Origin: Sphaerisporangium corydalis
Lineage (GTDB): Bacteria; Actinomycetota; Actinomycetes; Streptosporangiales; Streptosporangiaceae
Length of the DNA stretch: 64,000 nucleotides
Assembly (NCBI RefSeq): GCF_025506355.1
Contig: NZ_JANZYP010000023.1
Span: 46,916-110,915, forward strand
Direction of reading: 5' to 3'
The position numbers and the translations under genes were made by a program. How positions within the stretch are numbered: the first letter of the stretch is position 1; every line of letters begins with the position of its first letter. The notes beneath the pieces are model-generated. The model was not told the DNA's origin. It made no database searches and saw nothing but the letters and a program-made list of their open reading frames with translations. Shown piece by piece: positions 15,967-24,720 of the stretch.

Positions 15967-16779
15967 ATGCTGTGGACGTTCACCTCGGTCCTCGACGAGT
16001 TCCCCGGCGCCGCCGACGCGTGGCTGCGCCGCGACCCCGTGCGCAACACGGTCGCGCTGACCGTGCTCGGCCGCCTGCGGCACGGGCTGTGGAACGAGGG
16101 CCTGATGCTCGGCTGGCTCACCGAAGGCGACGAGGTGCGGGGAGCGGTCCTGCACACCCCGCCGTACTCGCTGGTCCTGGCCGACATCCCGCTCAGATCG
16201 GTGCCCTCGCTCGCCGAGGGGCTGCGCGGCCGTGAGATCACCGGCGTGAGCGGGCCGGTGGCGCAGGCCGGCGCCTACGTCGCGACGTCCGGCCGCCGGG
16301 AGCTGAGCCGCATCTCGCAACGCCTGTACCGGCTGGGCGAGCTCCGGCCGCCGTCCCTCAGCGGCACCGTCCGCGTCGCCGGGGACGACGACATCGAGCC
16401 GGCGGCCGAGTGGATCCGCGCCTTCATGGCCGAGGCCGAGCCCGGTCACGCCGAGGACGACCCGCTGCCCCAGGTCAAGCACCGCGTCGGGCAGGGCGAG
16501 TTCGTGCTGCTGGAGGACGAGGGACGGCCGGTCGCGCTGGCCGGGTTCTCACTCCCGATCATCGGGATGTCGCGCATCGGCCCGGTCTACACCCCGCCGG
16601 AGTCCCGAGGGCGCGGGTACGGCTCCTCGGTGACCTACGGGGCGACCCGCGCGGCCCAGGACGCGGGCGCCGACCTGGTCCTGCTGTTCACCGACCTCGC
16701 CAACCCGACGTCGAACTCCATCTACCAGACCCTCGGCTACCGCCCGGTGGCCGACTACGCCTCCATCGCCCTGGCTTGA
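15967..16779 (+). CDS. GNAT family N-acetyltransferase
   Basis: A 270-residue protein with a two-part structure: a variable N-terminal half (MLWTFTSVLDEF, LMLGWLTEGDEVRGAVLHTPP) and a C-terminal GNAT domain. The acetyl-CoA-binding loop is PPESRGRGYGSSVTYGATRA (motif A, R/Q-x-x-G-x-G/A) and motif B follows at NSIYQTLGYRPV. It resembles the tandem-GNAT/FR47-like branch found in actinomycetes. The acceptor substrate is unknown. Confidence 0.85.
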   Translation: MLWTFTSVLDEFPGAADAWLRRDPVRNTVALTVLGRLRHGLWNEGLMLGWLTEGDEVRGAVLHTPPYSLVLADIPLRSVPSLAEGLRGREITGVSGPVAQAGAYVATSGRRELSRISQRLYRLGELRPPSLSGTVRVAGDDDIEPAAEWIRAFMAEAEPGHAEDDPLPQVKHRVGQGEFVLLEDEGRPVALAGFSLPIIGMSRIGPVYTPPESRGRGYGSSVTYGATRAAQDAGADLVLLFTDLANPTSNSIYQTLGYRPVADYASIALA

Positions 16780-17061
16780 CACCGGGGTGGTGGCCGGCTG
16801 GAGAACCGCTGGGAAACACGTCGTTCAGCCGATGGCTCATTCCCGGTCAAGACCATCCGTAAAGGGCCGGATCCGGTAGGCGATACCTCACGCATCGGGT
16901 TCGCCGGGTCGCCGTCGCGTGACCGTGCGCGTGCGCGGGCGGTCCCCGGCAGCGGCGCCTCCGGCCGGGCCGCAGCAGGCCTCCTTCCCCTCTGCCAGCG
17001 GGGATCCGGCCGGCGGTGAGGTGTGATCACCGGGGGTGACGGCCGCCGCCGGTGAGACGTG

Positions 17062-17192
17062 GCAATTGCCGGTCCGCCCCCGGCCGTGATCCGCAATTGC
17101 GTTTAAAAGCGACAAGATCCATATTTGGCCCCCTATATTGCTAACTCCGGCCCTGACTGGCCTTGACTTAGTGTGTAATATCCCTCTATCTA
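17062..17192 (+). promoter_or_regulatory. Promoter region with paired GCAATTGC palindromes
   Basis: The 452-base gap 16780-17231 has no gene. It contains two GCAATTGC palindromes (17062-17069 and 17093-17100), 31 bases apart, hence on the same face of the helix. They are followed by an AT-rich stretch with a plausible promoter for the methyltransferase: TTGACT at 17163-17168 and TATCTA at 17187-17192, 18 bases apart. The palindromes are upstream of the promoter, where an activator would bind. Confidence 0.45.
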
Positions 17193-17231
17193 TGAGAGTC
17201 GGATAACAGGTTCCAGTGGTGGGTGGACGGG

Positions 17232-17885
17232 ATGACAGCGAGAGGCTCGCGCCAGGCACACCGCGCCGCGCAGGCCGGCGCGTTCGACCGCATCGGTGAG
17301 CGTTATGACGAGGCGTTCCCCTACAAGGGCGGGCAGATAGCGTCCGCAGAGTGGCTGCTCCGCAAGCTCCGCCCGGGCGCCCGGGTGCTCGACGTCGGCT
17401 GTGGCACCGGCCTGCCGACCGCCAGGCAGTTCGTCGACGCCGGGTGCGAGGTGACGGGCATCGACATCTCGCCGGTCATGCTCGACATCGCGAAACGCAA
17501 CGTCCCCGAGGCCGATCTACGCCGGATCGACGCCGTGGAGCTGGACGTCGGCCTCGGCCGGTTCGACGCGATCGTGGCCTACTTCTCGCTGTCGATGCTC
17601 CGGCGGGACGAGATCATGACGACGCTGCTCACCCTGCACGAGCTGCTCGTCCCCGGTGGCTGGCTGGCCCTCGGCATGGTCGAGATCGACGTGGACAACG
17701 CCCCGGTCCGCGTCCTGGACACCCCGGTGCGGATGACCGGGTACGCCCGGTACACCCTGCGGGCGGTGGTCCAGGAGGCCGGGTTCAGCGTGCGTGAGCA
17801 GATGGACCTGGCCTACGTGCCCGCGACCGAGGACGAGCCCCTGGAGATGCAGCTGTTCCTCAACTGCCGCAGGAACACCTTCTGA
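17232..17885 (+). CDS. Class I SAM-dependent methyltransferase
   Basis: A 217-residue Rossmann methyltransferase: motif I VLDVGCGTGLPTARQFVDAG, motif II acidic residue in VTGIDISPVMLDIAKRN, motif IV FDAIVAYFSLSMLRRDE and the post-motif LLVPGGWLALGMVEID. There is no extra domain. The acceptor is unknown. The ATG at 17232 is preferred to the in-frame GTG at 17223. It stands alone between an acetyltransferase and an SDR on the same strand. Confidence 0.88.
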   Translation: MTARGSRQAHRAAQAGAFDRIGERYDEAFPYKGGQIASAEWLLRKLRPGARVLDVGCGTGLPTARQFVDAGCEVTGIDISPVMLDIAKRNVPEADLRRIDAVELDVGLGRFDAIVAYFSLSMLRRDEIMTTLLTLHELLVPGGWLALGMVEIDVDNAPVRVLDTPVRMTGYARYTLRAVVQEAGFSVREQMDLAYVPATEDEPLEMQLFLNCRRNTF

Positions 17886-17964
17886 CCCGTGCCCGCGCCC
17901 GGCCGTGCGCCGGTGGGCGGGTCGGCGGAGCCCGCGACATGTGCGGCGGGCATGATGGAGATGA

Positions 17965-18014
17965 TTGACGGGCAGGGAGCGAGACGCTTAAGTTCCGGAT
18001 ACCGACTGGTCGGT
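17965..18014 (+). promoter_or_regulatory. Promoter and TetR-type operator of the SDR gene
   Basis: TTGACG (17965-17970) and TAAGTT (17989-17994), 18 bases apart, form a good vegetative promoter. Immediately downstream, over the expected transcription start, lies ACCGAC-TG-GTCGGT (18001-18014), a palindrome of the kind bound by TetR repressors of acyl-CoA and SDR genes. It also resembles the core of the ARE site at 24681. The SDR/SCO6745 operon is therefore probably repressed from here. Confidence 0.6.
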
Positions 18015-18032
18015 TTGAACGGAGTGGGGCGT

Positions 18033-18824
18033 ATGCGGGTACAAGACCGGATCGTCGTCGTGACCGGGGCGGCCAGCGGCATCGGGCGGGCCATGGCGCG
18101 GCGGTTCGCGGCCGAGGGTGCGGCCGGGGTCGTCGTCGCCGACCTGGACGAGGCGGGCGCCACCCAGGTCGCCAAGGACATCGGCGACCAGGCCATCGCC
18201 GTGCGGGCGGACGTCTCCTCGCAGGACGAGGTGCGCGCCCTGATCGACACCGCCGAGGAGGCGTTCGGGCCCGTCGGCCTGTTCTGCTCCAACGCCGGGG
18301 TGATCACCGGCCAGGGCCTGGACGCCGGCGACCTCGAATGGACCAGGACGATCGCGGTGAACGTCCTGGCCCACGTGTACGCCGCGCGCGTGCTGGTGCC
18401 GAGGATGGTCGAGCGGGGCGGCGGCTACCTGCTGCACACGTGCTCGGCCGCCGGGCTGATCAGCTGCCCGGGGGACGCGCCCTACTCGGTCACCAAGGCG
18501 GCGGCCATCTCCTTCGCCGAGTGGCTGTCGATCCACTACCGGACCAAGGGCATCGGCGTGAGCGTGCTGTGCCCGCAGGGCGTGCGGACCGGGATGCTCA
18601 GCGGGGACGTCGACGCCCAGCACCTCACCGCCCGCGCCGTCGTCGCCTCCGGCCCGATCCTCACCCCGGAGGCGGTGGCCGAGTCCGTGGTCGAGGGCCT
18701 CGACGCCGAGCGGTTCTACATCCTGCCGCACCCCGAGGTCGCCGAGTACGTCCGGCGCAAGTTCGACGACCCCGACCGGTGGCTGTCCGGCATGGCCAGG
18801 TTCGTCGATTCGCTGGAGGCATGA
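18033..18824 (+). CDS. Short-chain dehydrogenase/reductase
   Basis: A 263-residue classical SDR: cofactor motif TGAASGIGRAMARRF, acidic VVADLDEA after beta-2 (NAD preference), NAG motif SNAGVITG, and catalytic Ser/Tyr/Lys in HTCSAAGLISCPGDAPYSVTK. The start is MRVQDRIVVVTG at 18033 with GGAG upstream; the open frame before it is noise. The stop overlaps the next gene's ATG (ATGA at 18821). The substrate is unknown. Confidence 0.88.
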   Translation: MRVQDRIVVVTGAASGIGRAMARRFAAEGAAGVVVADLDEAGATQVAKDIGDQAIAVRADVSSQDEVRALIDTAEEAFGPVGLFCSNAGVITGQGLDAGDLEWTRTIAVNVLAHVYAARVLVPRMVERGGGYLLHTCSAAGLISCPGDAPYSVTKAAAISFAEWLSIHYRTKGIGVSVLCPQGVRTGMLSGDVDAQHLTARAVVASGPILTPEAVAESVVEGLDAERFYILPHPEVAEYVRRKFDDPDRWLSGMARFVDSLEA

Positions 18825-19666
18825 GATCCGTGGTCAGCACGCACACCGCCAGGAGGGCCTGGCGCCGGCTCGAGCCCGTCCACGGCATGATCTACTTCGT
18901 GCCCGAGGCGGTCAAGCAGTTCACGGCGCTCGGCGTGTCCGACCGGCAGATGGGCTACTTCGCCTCGCGCGCCGCCGCCCTGGGCCGGGCGAGCGCCGAG
19001 GTGGTCATCGCGACGTTCTACAACTTCAACCCCGAGCTGGTACGGCGGGCGCTCCCGGCCGTCTGGGAGATCACGACCCCCGAGCAGCTCCTGGACGCGC
19101 GCCTGCGGGCGGCGGGCGACGCGCTCCAGCGCGCGGGCCTGGACCGGCACCCCGACCTCGCCGAGACCGTCACCCTGGCCAGAAGGGCGGCCGAGGCGGC
19201 CTGCGAGCACCTGGAGGGGCGCCCGCTGTTCGCGGCGCACACCACGCTGCCCTGGCCCACCGAACCCCACCTCGTGCTGTGGCACGCCCAGACGCTGCTG
19301 CGGGAGTTCCGCGGTGACGGCCACGTCGCGGCGCTCACCTTCGAGGGGGTCAACGGCCGCGAGGCCCTGGTCCTGCACGCGGCCAGCGGGGAGGTGCCCG
19401 CCGTGTTCCTCAAGGCCAGCCGGGGCTGGAGCCCGGCACAGTGGCGGGAGACCGAGGACGACCTGCGCGGGCGCGGCCTGCTCGGCGAGGGCCTGACCCT
19501 CACCGAGCGCGGCCAGGCCCTGCGCCGGGGCATCGAGGAGCGCACCGACACCCTCGCGCTGCCCGCCTACGACGTCCTGGGAGAGGACGACTGCGCCCGC
19601 CTCGCCGAGATCGCCCGCTCCTTCGGCAGGGGCGTCGTCGACAGCGGCCTGCTGAACGTGGGCTGA
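18821..19666 (+). CDS. SCO6745 family protein
   Basis: A 281-residue protein of the actinobacterial SCO6745 family: LEPVHGMIYFVPEA, then MGYFASRAAALGRASAEVVIATFYNFNPELV, an all-alpha region, and a C-terminal winged-helix-like part (WSPAQWRETEDDLRGRGLLG, LTERGQALRRGIEERTD). The C-terminal part looks MarR-like, but DNA binding has not been established for the family. It is translationally coupled to the SDR. Confidence 0.7.
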   Translation: MRSVVSTHTARRAWRRLEPVHGMIYFVPEAVKQFTALGVSDRQMGYFASRAAALGRASAEVVIATFYNFNPELVRRALPAVWEITTPEQLLDARLRAAGDALQRAGLDRHPDLAETVTLARRAAEAACEHLEGRPLFAAHTTLPWPTEPHLVLWHAQTLLREFRGDGHVAALTFEGVNGREALVLHAASGEVPAVFLKASRGWSPAQWRETEDDLRGRGLLGEGLTLTERGQALRRGIEERTDTLALPAYDVLGEDDCARLAEIARSFGRGVVDSGLLNVG

Positions 19667-19680
19667 CCTCCGCTCACCGG

Positions 19681-19713
19681 GCCCGCCGGGGCGCTCACGG
19701 CCACCCGGCGGGC
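19681..19713 (+). terminator. Terminator-like hairpin after SDR/SCO6745 operon
   Basis: Perfect ten-base GC arms (19681-19690 and 19704-19713) with a 13-base loop, beginning 14 bases after the stop codon. There is no T tract. Confidence 0.5.
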
Positions 19714-19820
19714 GCGGGGGCGGGTCACGTGGCGGAAACGGTTAGCAGTCGCTTGGGTGACGGGTCAGGCCACCGGCGCCCGCTCTCCGTCGTAGGGGGT
19801 GATGCCGAGGGAGGCCTCCT

Positions 19821-21347
19821 ATGAAGACCCGAGTCCTGGCCTGTGTCCTGATCGCGCTCGCCCTGATCCTCGCCGCCTGCGGCGGGTCGTCGAACGACAC
19901 CTCCGGAGCCCGGGAGCCGGCCTACCCGCCCGCTCCCGCCAACGGGAACGAGAACGAGAACGGGCGCGCCGCGAACCCGACCGCGGTCGCCCCCCGGTCG
20001 GAACCCGAGCCGAGCGCGCGGGCGAGCTCCACCTCCCAGGGCGTGCCCGCCGAGACGGTGAGCACCTTCGCCCTCGACGTGGACACCGCCTCCTACGGGT
20101 ACGCGCGCGGCCAGCTCAAGGAGGGGCGGCTGCCCGAAGCGGACCGGGTGCGGCCCGAGGAGTTCGTCAACGCCTTCCAGCAGGGGTACGCCGAACCCTC
20201 GGGCGACGGCTTCGCGGTGCAGATCGACGGGGCCAGGGGGGCGGCCGACGAGACCGCGCTGCTGCGCGTCGGCCTGCAGACCAGGACGGCCGAGGCCGCC
20301 GCGCGCCGTCCCGCCAACCTCACCTTCGTCGTGGACGTGTCCGGCTCGATGGCCGACCCCGGCCGGATCGACCTCGTGCGCGACGCCCTGAACACGCTGG
20401 TGGACCAGCTCGGCCCCGGCGACCAGGTGTCGATCGTCTCCTTCAGCGACGAGGCGCGGGTGCGCCTGCCGATGACGCCCGCGAGCCGGCGCGGCGACCT
20501 GCATCGCGCGATCGACGCGCTCGGGGTCGAGGGCTCGACGAACCTGGAGTCCGGCCTGGTCACCGGGTACGACCAGGCGGCGCGGGCCTTCCGGCCCGTC
20601 GCGACCAACCGCGTCATCCTGCTCTCCGACGGTCTGGCCAACACCGGCGACACCTCCTGGCAGGGCATCCTCGACCGGGTCGAGGAGCAGGCGGGCCGCC
20701 AGATCACGCTGCTGTGCGTCGGCGTCGGGCGGGATTACGGGGACGCGCTGATGGAGCAGCTCGCCGACAACGGCGACGGCGCCGCGGTCTACGTCAGCTC
20801 CACCGAGGAGGCGCGCAAGATCTTCGTCGAGCGGCTGCCCGCCAACCTCGACCTGCGGGCCCGCGACGCCAAGGCGCAGGTCGTGTTCAACCCGGCCACC
20901 GTCGCCTCCTACCGGCTCCTCGGATACGAGAACCGGGCGCTCGCCGAGAAGGACTTCCGCGACGACTCCAAGGACGGCGGCGAGGTCGGGCCGGGCCACG
21001 CGGTCACCGCGCTCTACGCCGTGCGGCTGCGCCCGGGGACCTCGGGGCAGCTCGCCATGGCGAGCGTCCGCTGGCAGGACCCCGACAGCCGCGAACCCGC
21101 CGAGGTGAGCCGCGCCGTGGAGGTGTCGGAACTGTCCGGCGCGCTGTGGGAGGCGTCCTCGCCGAGGCTGCAGGTGGACGCCGTGGTCGCCGCCTTCGCC
21201 GAGCGGCTCCGGCATTCGGACAACGAGCTGTTCGCCGAGGACCTCGACGGCCTGGCCGGGCACGCCGAGCGCCTGGCGAAGGCGACCGAGGACCCCATGG
21301 TCACCGAACTGGCCGACCTGATCCACAAGGCCGGCTCCCTGCGGTGA
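19821..21347 (+). CDS. VWA-domain lipoprotein (YfbK-like)
   Basis: A 508-residue lipoprotein: signal peptide with lipobox LAAC (Cys at about 20), a disordered Asn/Glu/Pro linker, an N-terminal VWF_N-like segment (FALDVDTASYGYARGQL), then a von Willebrand A domain with an intact metal site (VVDVSGSMADP, EGSTNLESG, LLSDGLANTGD). A C-terminal DUF3520-like region follows (FNPATVASYRLLGYENRAL to the end). The start has a strong GGGAGG upstream. It is anchored on the outer face of the membrane and probably mediates protein-protein contacts. No MoxR or partner gene is adjacent. Confidence 0.88.
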   Translation: MKTRVLACVLIALALILAACGGSSNDTSGAREPAYPPAPANGNENENGRAANPTAVAPRSEPEPSARASSTSQGVPAETVSTFALDVDTASYGYARGQLKEGRLPEADRVRPEEFVNAFQQGYAEPSGDGFAVQIDGARGAADETALLRVGLQTRTAEAAARRPANLTFVVDVSGSMADPGRIDLVRDALNTLVDQLGPGDQVSIVSFSDEARVRLPMTPASRRGDLHRAIDALGVEGSTNLESGLVTGYDQAARAFRPVATNRVILLSDGLANTGDTSWQGILDRVEEQAGRQITLLCVGVGRDYGDALMEQLADNGDGAAVYVSSTEEARKIFVERLPANLDLRARDAKAQVVFNPATVASYRLLGYENRALAEKDFRDDSKDGGEVGPGHAVTALYAVRLRPGTSGQLAMASVRWQDPDSREPAEVSRAVEVSELSGALWEASSPRLQVDAVVAAFAERLRHSDNELFAEDLDGLAGHAERLAKATEDPMVTELADLIHKAGSLR

Positions 21348-21459
21348 CCACCCGCCGGGGGCGGGCCGGGCGGTCCGCCGAAAAGTTCGTCCCCGGCGCG
21401 ATCTCCGATAGACTGGAGGGGTACCGAGGCGGCCCGGCCGGCCGTCCCCGGTGCCACCA

Positions 21460-21532
21460 GGGGCTATGGCGCAGCTGGTAGCGCGCCTCCATGGCATGGA
21501 GGAGGTCTGGGGTTCGAATCCCCATAGCTCCA
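21460..21532 (+). tRNA. tRNA-Ala (anticodon GGC), copy 2
   Basis: Identical over all 73 bases to the tRNA at 14469, with the same acceptor, anticodon and T-arm. A GATAGACT element at 21407-21414 upstream resembles the TATAGACT before the first copy. It is followed at once by a strong terminator hairpin, which the first copy lacks. Confidence 0.97.
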
Positions 21533-21540
21533 CGCGATTC

Positions 21541-21576
21541 CGAACGGCCCCGCACTCTGTGGTGCGGGGCCGTTCG
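21541..21576. terminator. Terminator after tRNA-Ala copy 2
   Basis: A perfect 15-bp stem (21541-21555 with 21562-21576), six-base loop TCTGTG, starting nine bases after the tRNA. Confidence 0.85.
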
Positions 21577-21669
21577 CCGTCCAGCGCCGCTCCGCCCCTC
21601 AAGGTCTCTCTGACCCCAGGGCCTCGTCCTCTTGACCCGGAGTCCTGTCTTCCACCGGCCGAGGGCCGG

Positions 21670-23550
21670 TCAGGGGTGAGGGCGCAGGACCGGGCGCAGG
21701 GCGTCCAGGACGGAGGCGTCCTCGATGGTGGAGGGGACCGGGCCCTCGGTGCCGTCGGCGATGCCGCGCATGGTCTTGCGGAGGATCTTCCCCGAGCGCG
21801 TCTTGGGCAGGCCCGGCACGATGTCCACCCGCCGCAGGCTCGCCACCGCGCCCACCTGGTCGCGGACCAGGCGCACCAGCTCGTCGCGCAGCACGGCGTG
21901 GTCGGTGCCGACGCCGCTCTTGAGCACCACCAGCCCGCGCGGCACCTGCCCCTTCAGCTCGTCGGCCACGCCGATCACCGCGCACTCGGCGACGGCGGGA
22001 TGGCCGGCCAGCACGGCCTCCATGGACCCGGTGGACAGGCGGTGCCCGGCGACGTTGATGACGTCGTCGGTGCGGCCCATGACGAACAGGTAGCCGTCCT
22101 CGTCGACGTGGCCGCCGTCGCCGGTCAGGTAGTGGCCGGGGTAGGCCGACAGGTAGGAGGCCACGTAGCGCTCGTCGTCCTGCCAGAGGGTGGGCAGCGT
22201 GCCCGGGGGCAGCGGCAGCCGCAGGCAGATCGCGCCCTCCTCGCCCGGCGCGCACTCCCGGCCGTCGGGGTCGAGCACCCGCACGTCGTACCCGGGCACC
22301 GGGACCGTGGGGGAGCCGGGCTTGATGGGCATGGGCGCCAGGCCGCGCAGGTTGGCGGCGACCGGCCAGCCGGTCTCGGTCTGCCACCAGTTGTCCACCA
22401 CGGGGACGCCCAGCTTGTCGGTGGCCCAGTGGTAGGTGTCGGGGTCGAGCCGCTCGCCCGCCAGGAACAGCGTCCTGAGCGAGGAGATGTCGTACTTCGC
22501 CAGGAGCGACGCCGAGGGGTCCTCCTTCTTGATCGCCCGGAACGCGGTCGGCGCGGTGAACAGCGTGTTCACGCCGTGGTCGGCGATCACCCGCCAGAAG
22601 GCCCCGGCGTCCGGCGTGCCGACCGGTTTGCCCTCGTAGAGGACGGAGGTGGCGCCGAGGAGCAGGGGGCCGTACACGATGTAGGAGTGGCCGACCACCC
22701 AGCCGACGTCGGAGGCCGCCCAGAACACCTCCCCGGGCGCGACGTCGAACACGTTGCGCATGCTCCACAGCAGGGCGACGGCGTGGCCCCCGTTGTCACG
22801 CACGACGCCCTTCGGCTTGCCGGTGGTGCCGCTGGTGTACAGGATGTACAGCGGGTCGGTGGCGGCGACCGGCACGCAGCCGGCCGGTTCCGCGGCGGCC
22901 ATCGCCTCGGCCCAGTCGAGGTCGCGACCGGGCACCATCGTGGCCGGGGCCTGCTCCCGCTGCAGGATCACGCACCGCGCCGGCTTGTGCCCGGCGAGGT
23001 CGAGCGCGCCGTCCAGCATCGGCTTGTACTCGACGACGCGGCCCGGCTCGATGCCGCAGGAGGCGGACACGACGACCACCGGGCGGGCGTCGTCGATGCG
23101 CATGGCCAGTTCGCGGGGGGCGAACCCGCCGAACACCACCGAGTGGACCGCGCCCAGGCGGGCGCAGGCGAGCATGGCGACGACCGCCTCGGGCACCATC
23201 GGCATGTACACGACCACCCGGTCGCCCCTGCCGACGCCGAGCCCCTTGAGCACGCCGGCGAAGCGTGCCACCTCGGCGAGCAGCCCGGCGTAGGTGTAGG
23301 TGCGCGTCGTGCCGGTGACGGGACTGTCGTGGATCAGGGCGGCCTGGTCACCGCGCCCGGCGGCGACGTGCCGGTCGAGGGCGTTGTGGCAGGTGTTGAG
23401 CTCACCGCCGGCGTACCACCGGTAGAACGGCGCGTTCCCCGCGTCCAGCACGGTCGCGGGGTCGCGGTCCCAGGTGACGGCGCCGGCGGCCTCGCCCCAG
23501 AAGCCGCCGGGATCGGTGACGCCGCGCGCGTAGACGTCCTCGTATGACAT
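21670..23550 (-). CDS. prpE: Propionyl-CoA synthetase (acyl-CoA synthetase family)
   Basis: A 626-residue adenylate-forming enzyme that activates short-chain acids to acyl-CoA with ATP. Motifs: ILYTSGTTGKPKG (A3), DNWWQTETGWPV (A5), YLTGDGGHVDEDGYLFVMGRTDDVINVAGHRLSTG (A7-A8 region) and PKTRSGKILRKTMR with the catalytic lysine near the end. Length and motif wording match PrpE (propionyl-CoA synthetase) better than Acs, notably NVAGHRLSTG. That lysine is the known site of reversible acetylation in this family. The gene stands alone; it may supply propionyl-CoA as a precursor or for propionate use. Confidence 0.85.
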   Translation of the reverse strand: MSYEDVYARGVTDPGGFWGEAAGAVTWDRDPATVLDAGNAPFYRWYAGGELNTCHNALDRHVAAGRGDQAALIHDSPVTGTTRTYTYAGLLAEVARFAGVLKGLGVGRGDRVVVYMPMVPEAVVAMLACARLGAVHSVVFGGFAPRELAMRIDDARPVVVVSASCGIEPGRVVEYKPMLDGALDLAGHKPARCVILQREQAPATMVPGRDLDWAEAMAAAEPAGCVPVAATDPLYILYTSGTTGKPKGVVRDNGGHAVALLWSMRNVFDVAPGEVFWAASDVGWVVGHSYIVYGPLLLGATSVLYEGKPVGTPDAGAFWRVIADHGVNTLFTAPTAFRAIKKEDPSASLLAKYDISSLRTLFLAGERLDPDTYHWATDKLGVPVVDNWWQTETGWPVAANLRGLAPMPIKPGSPTVPVPGYDVRVLDPDGRECAPGEEGAICLRLPLPPGTLPTLWQDDERYVASYLSAYPGHYLTGDGGHVDEDGYLFVMGRTDDVINVAGHRLSTGSMEAVLAGHPAVAECAVIGVADELKGQVPRGLVVLKSGVGTDHAVLRDELVRLVRDQVGAVASLRRVDIVPGLPKTRSGKILRKTMRGIADGTEGPVPSTIEDASVLDALRPVLRPHP

Positions 23551-23694
23551 GGTCGCCCCACCTGCCGATCGTTCGACGAACCGCCATCATGACGCAGCGG
23601 AGCGGGGGAACGACAGGGCTCGCGGGCGGGGGATCGGGTCGCGCGAGGCACCGGCCGGGTCGCGCGAGGTCCCCGGCCGGAGCGGGCGCGGTCC

Positions 23695-24627
23695 TCAGCC
23701 GGTTCGCTGGGGCCGGGCGACGACCAGGCCGCTGCTCGCGGTCGTCCCGTACTGCTCGATGGTGACCCGCACCGGCACGTCGCCGCAGGCCAGCACCTCC
23801 TCGGGGTGCGCGCGGACGATCGCGGGGTCTCTGAGCTCCACGTACCGGTTGAAGGACGCGTACAGCTTCGCGGGGGTGACGGGGGCGGGCTGCACGAGCA
23901 GCATGGCCGCCTGCCGCATGGCCTCCATCAGGGCCATCCCGGGAACGTGGTCGACCGTGTGGTCGAACAGCACCGGGTGGGCGGGGTCCACCCGGAGCAG
24001 CCACGCGTCGTCCAGGCCGGCCGGGCCGAGCACGACGTCCTCGGGACGGTCGCGGCCGACGAGCGCGGGGGCCACCGGTTCGGGGAGGGGGGCGGGCGGG
24101 CCGCCGGGCCGGGCGGCGGCGCGCAACCGGTCGTAGGCGGCCCGGGACACGCAGTCGAAGGCCCCCTCGCCCATGCCCACGAGTCGCCCGTCCCGGTAGA
24201 GGTCGACGTGGGCGCGCAGCCCCGCGAGGTTCCTGCCCCGGTGGCGCACCTGGCTGCGGGTGAACCGGAGCACCAGGTTGGTGGGGCCGGTTCCGATGGT
24301 CAGGTCGCCGAGGTCGGCCTCGTAGGAGAGCTCCCACAACAGGAACTGGTGGTCGAGCGGGCAGCCCAGCTCGGCGTGGCTCACGACCAGCCCGGCCTGG
24401 CGGATGGTCTCGGCGATGAGCAGCGGATCGTGGCGCCCGCCGACCGGCCGGTGGAAACTGTGCGTCCTCGGCCACTGGGCCGCGAGGATGGTGGTCTTCT
24501 CGTCGAAGGGCCGCCAGCCGGTGATCATCACCTCGGAGACCGCCGCGCGGTGGACAAGGTGGCGGGAGACCGGCTGCTCGAACAGCGCGGGTCCGGCGGT
24601 CACATCGAGTTCTTGGTGCATGGTCAT
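23695..24627 (-). CDS. AfsA/ScbA-type gamma-butyrolactone biosynthesis protein
   Basis: A 310-residue protein of two AfsA hotdog repeats. The first holds WPRTHSFHRP and ETIRQAGLVVSHAELG; the second ends in the family signature HPVLFDHTVDHVPGMALMEA-MRQAA. AfsA enzymes condense dihydroxyacetone phosphate with a beta-ketoacyl thioester, the first committed step of GBL autoregulator synthesis. The ATG at 24627 is chosen because AAAGAGGT precedes it. It is divergent from an ScbR-type receptor gene across 93 bases that contain an ARE-like site, the classic arrangement of scbA/scbR. Confidence 0.9.
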   Translation of the reverse strand: MTMHQELDVTAGPALFEQPVSRHLVHRAAVSEVMITGWRPFDEKTTILAAQWPRTHSFHRPVGGRHDPLLIAETIRQAGLVVSHAELGCPLDHQFLLWELSYEADLGDLTIGTGPTNLVLRFTRSQVRHRGRNLAGLRAHVDLYRDGRLVGMGEGAFDCVSRAAYDRLRAAARPGGPPAPLPEPVAPALVGRDRPEDVVLGPAGLDDAWLLRVDPAHPVLFDHTVDHVPGMALMEAMRQAAMLLVQPAPVTPAKLYASFNRYVELRDPAIVRAHPEEVLACGDVPVRVTIEQYGTTASSGLVVARPQRTG

Positions 24628-24674
24628 GGTCGTTACCTCTTTGCAGTACCTGCCTGCTAGGCGGCCCAAGGGGA

Positions 24675-24700
24675 TAGAATACCGACCGAGCGGTTTCTTT
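24675..24700. promoter_or_regulatory. ARE-like autoregulator element and scbR-type promoter
   Basis: TAGAAT (24675-24680) is a good -10 for the receptor gene. Overlapping and following it is TACCGACCGAGCGGTTTC then TTT (24680-24700). This fits the published ARE consensus for GBL receptors closely: only two mismatches to a consensus recalled as ANAWACNWACNNNN then CGGTTTNTTT. The site sits between -10 and the AGGAGGAG ribosome-binding site of the receptor gene, so binding would block its transcription. Confidence 0.75.
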
Positions 24701-24720
24701 TAGGAGGAGCTTCGTACGTC

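Noticed and set aside
14542..21459. Region between the tRNA genes as an integrated mobile element
   Set aside because: There is no integrase, excisionase, transposase or relaxase inside, and both tRNAs look complete. Kept only as a possible old duplication or insertion.
24540..24560. An extra DnaA-like box (TTGTCCACC on the minus strand) inside the GBL synthase gene
   Set aside because: It has a mismatch in the last base, is solitary and lies within coding sequence; similar single near-matches occur by chance, for example near 22391.
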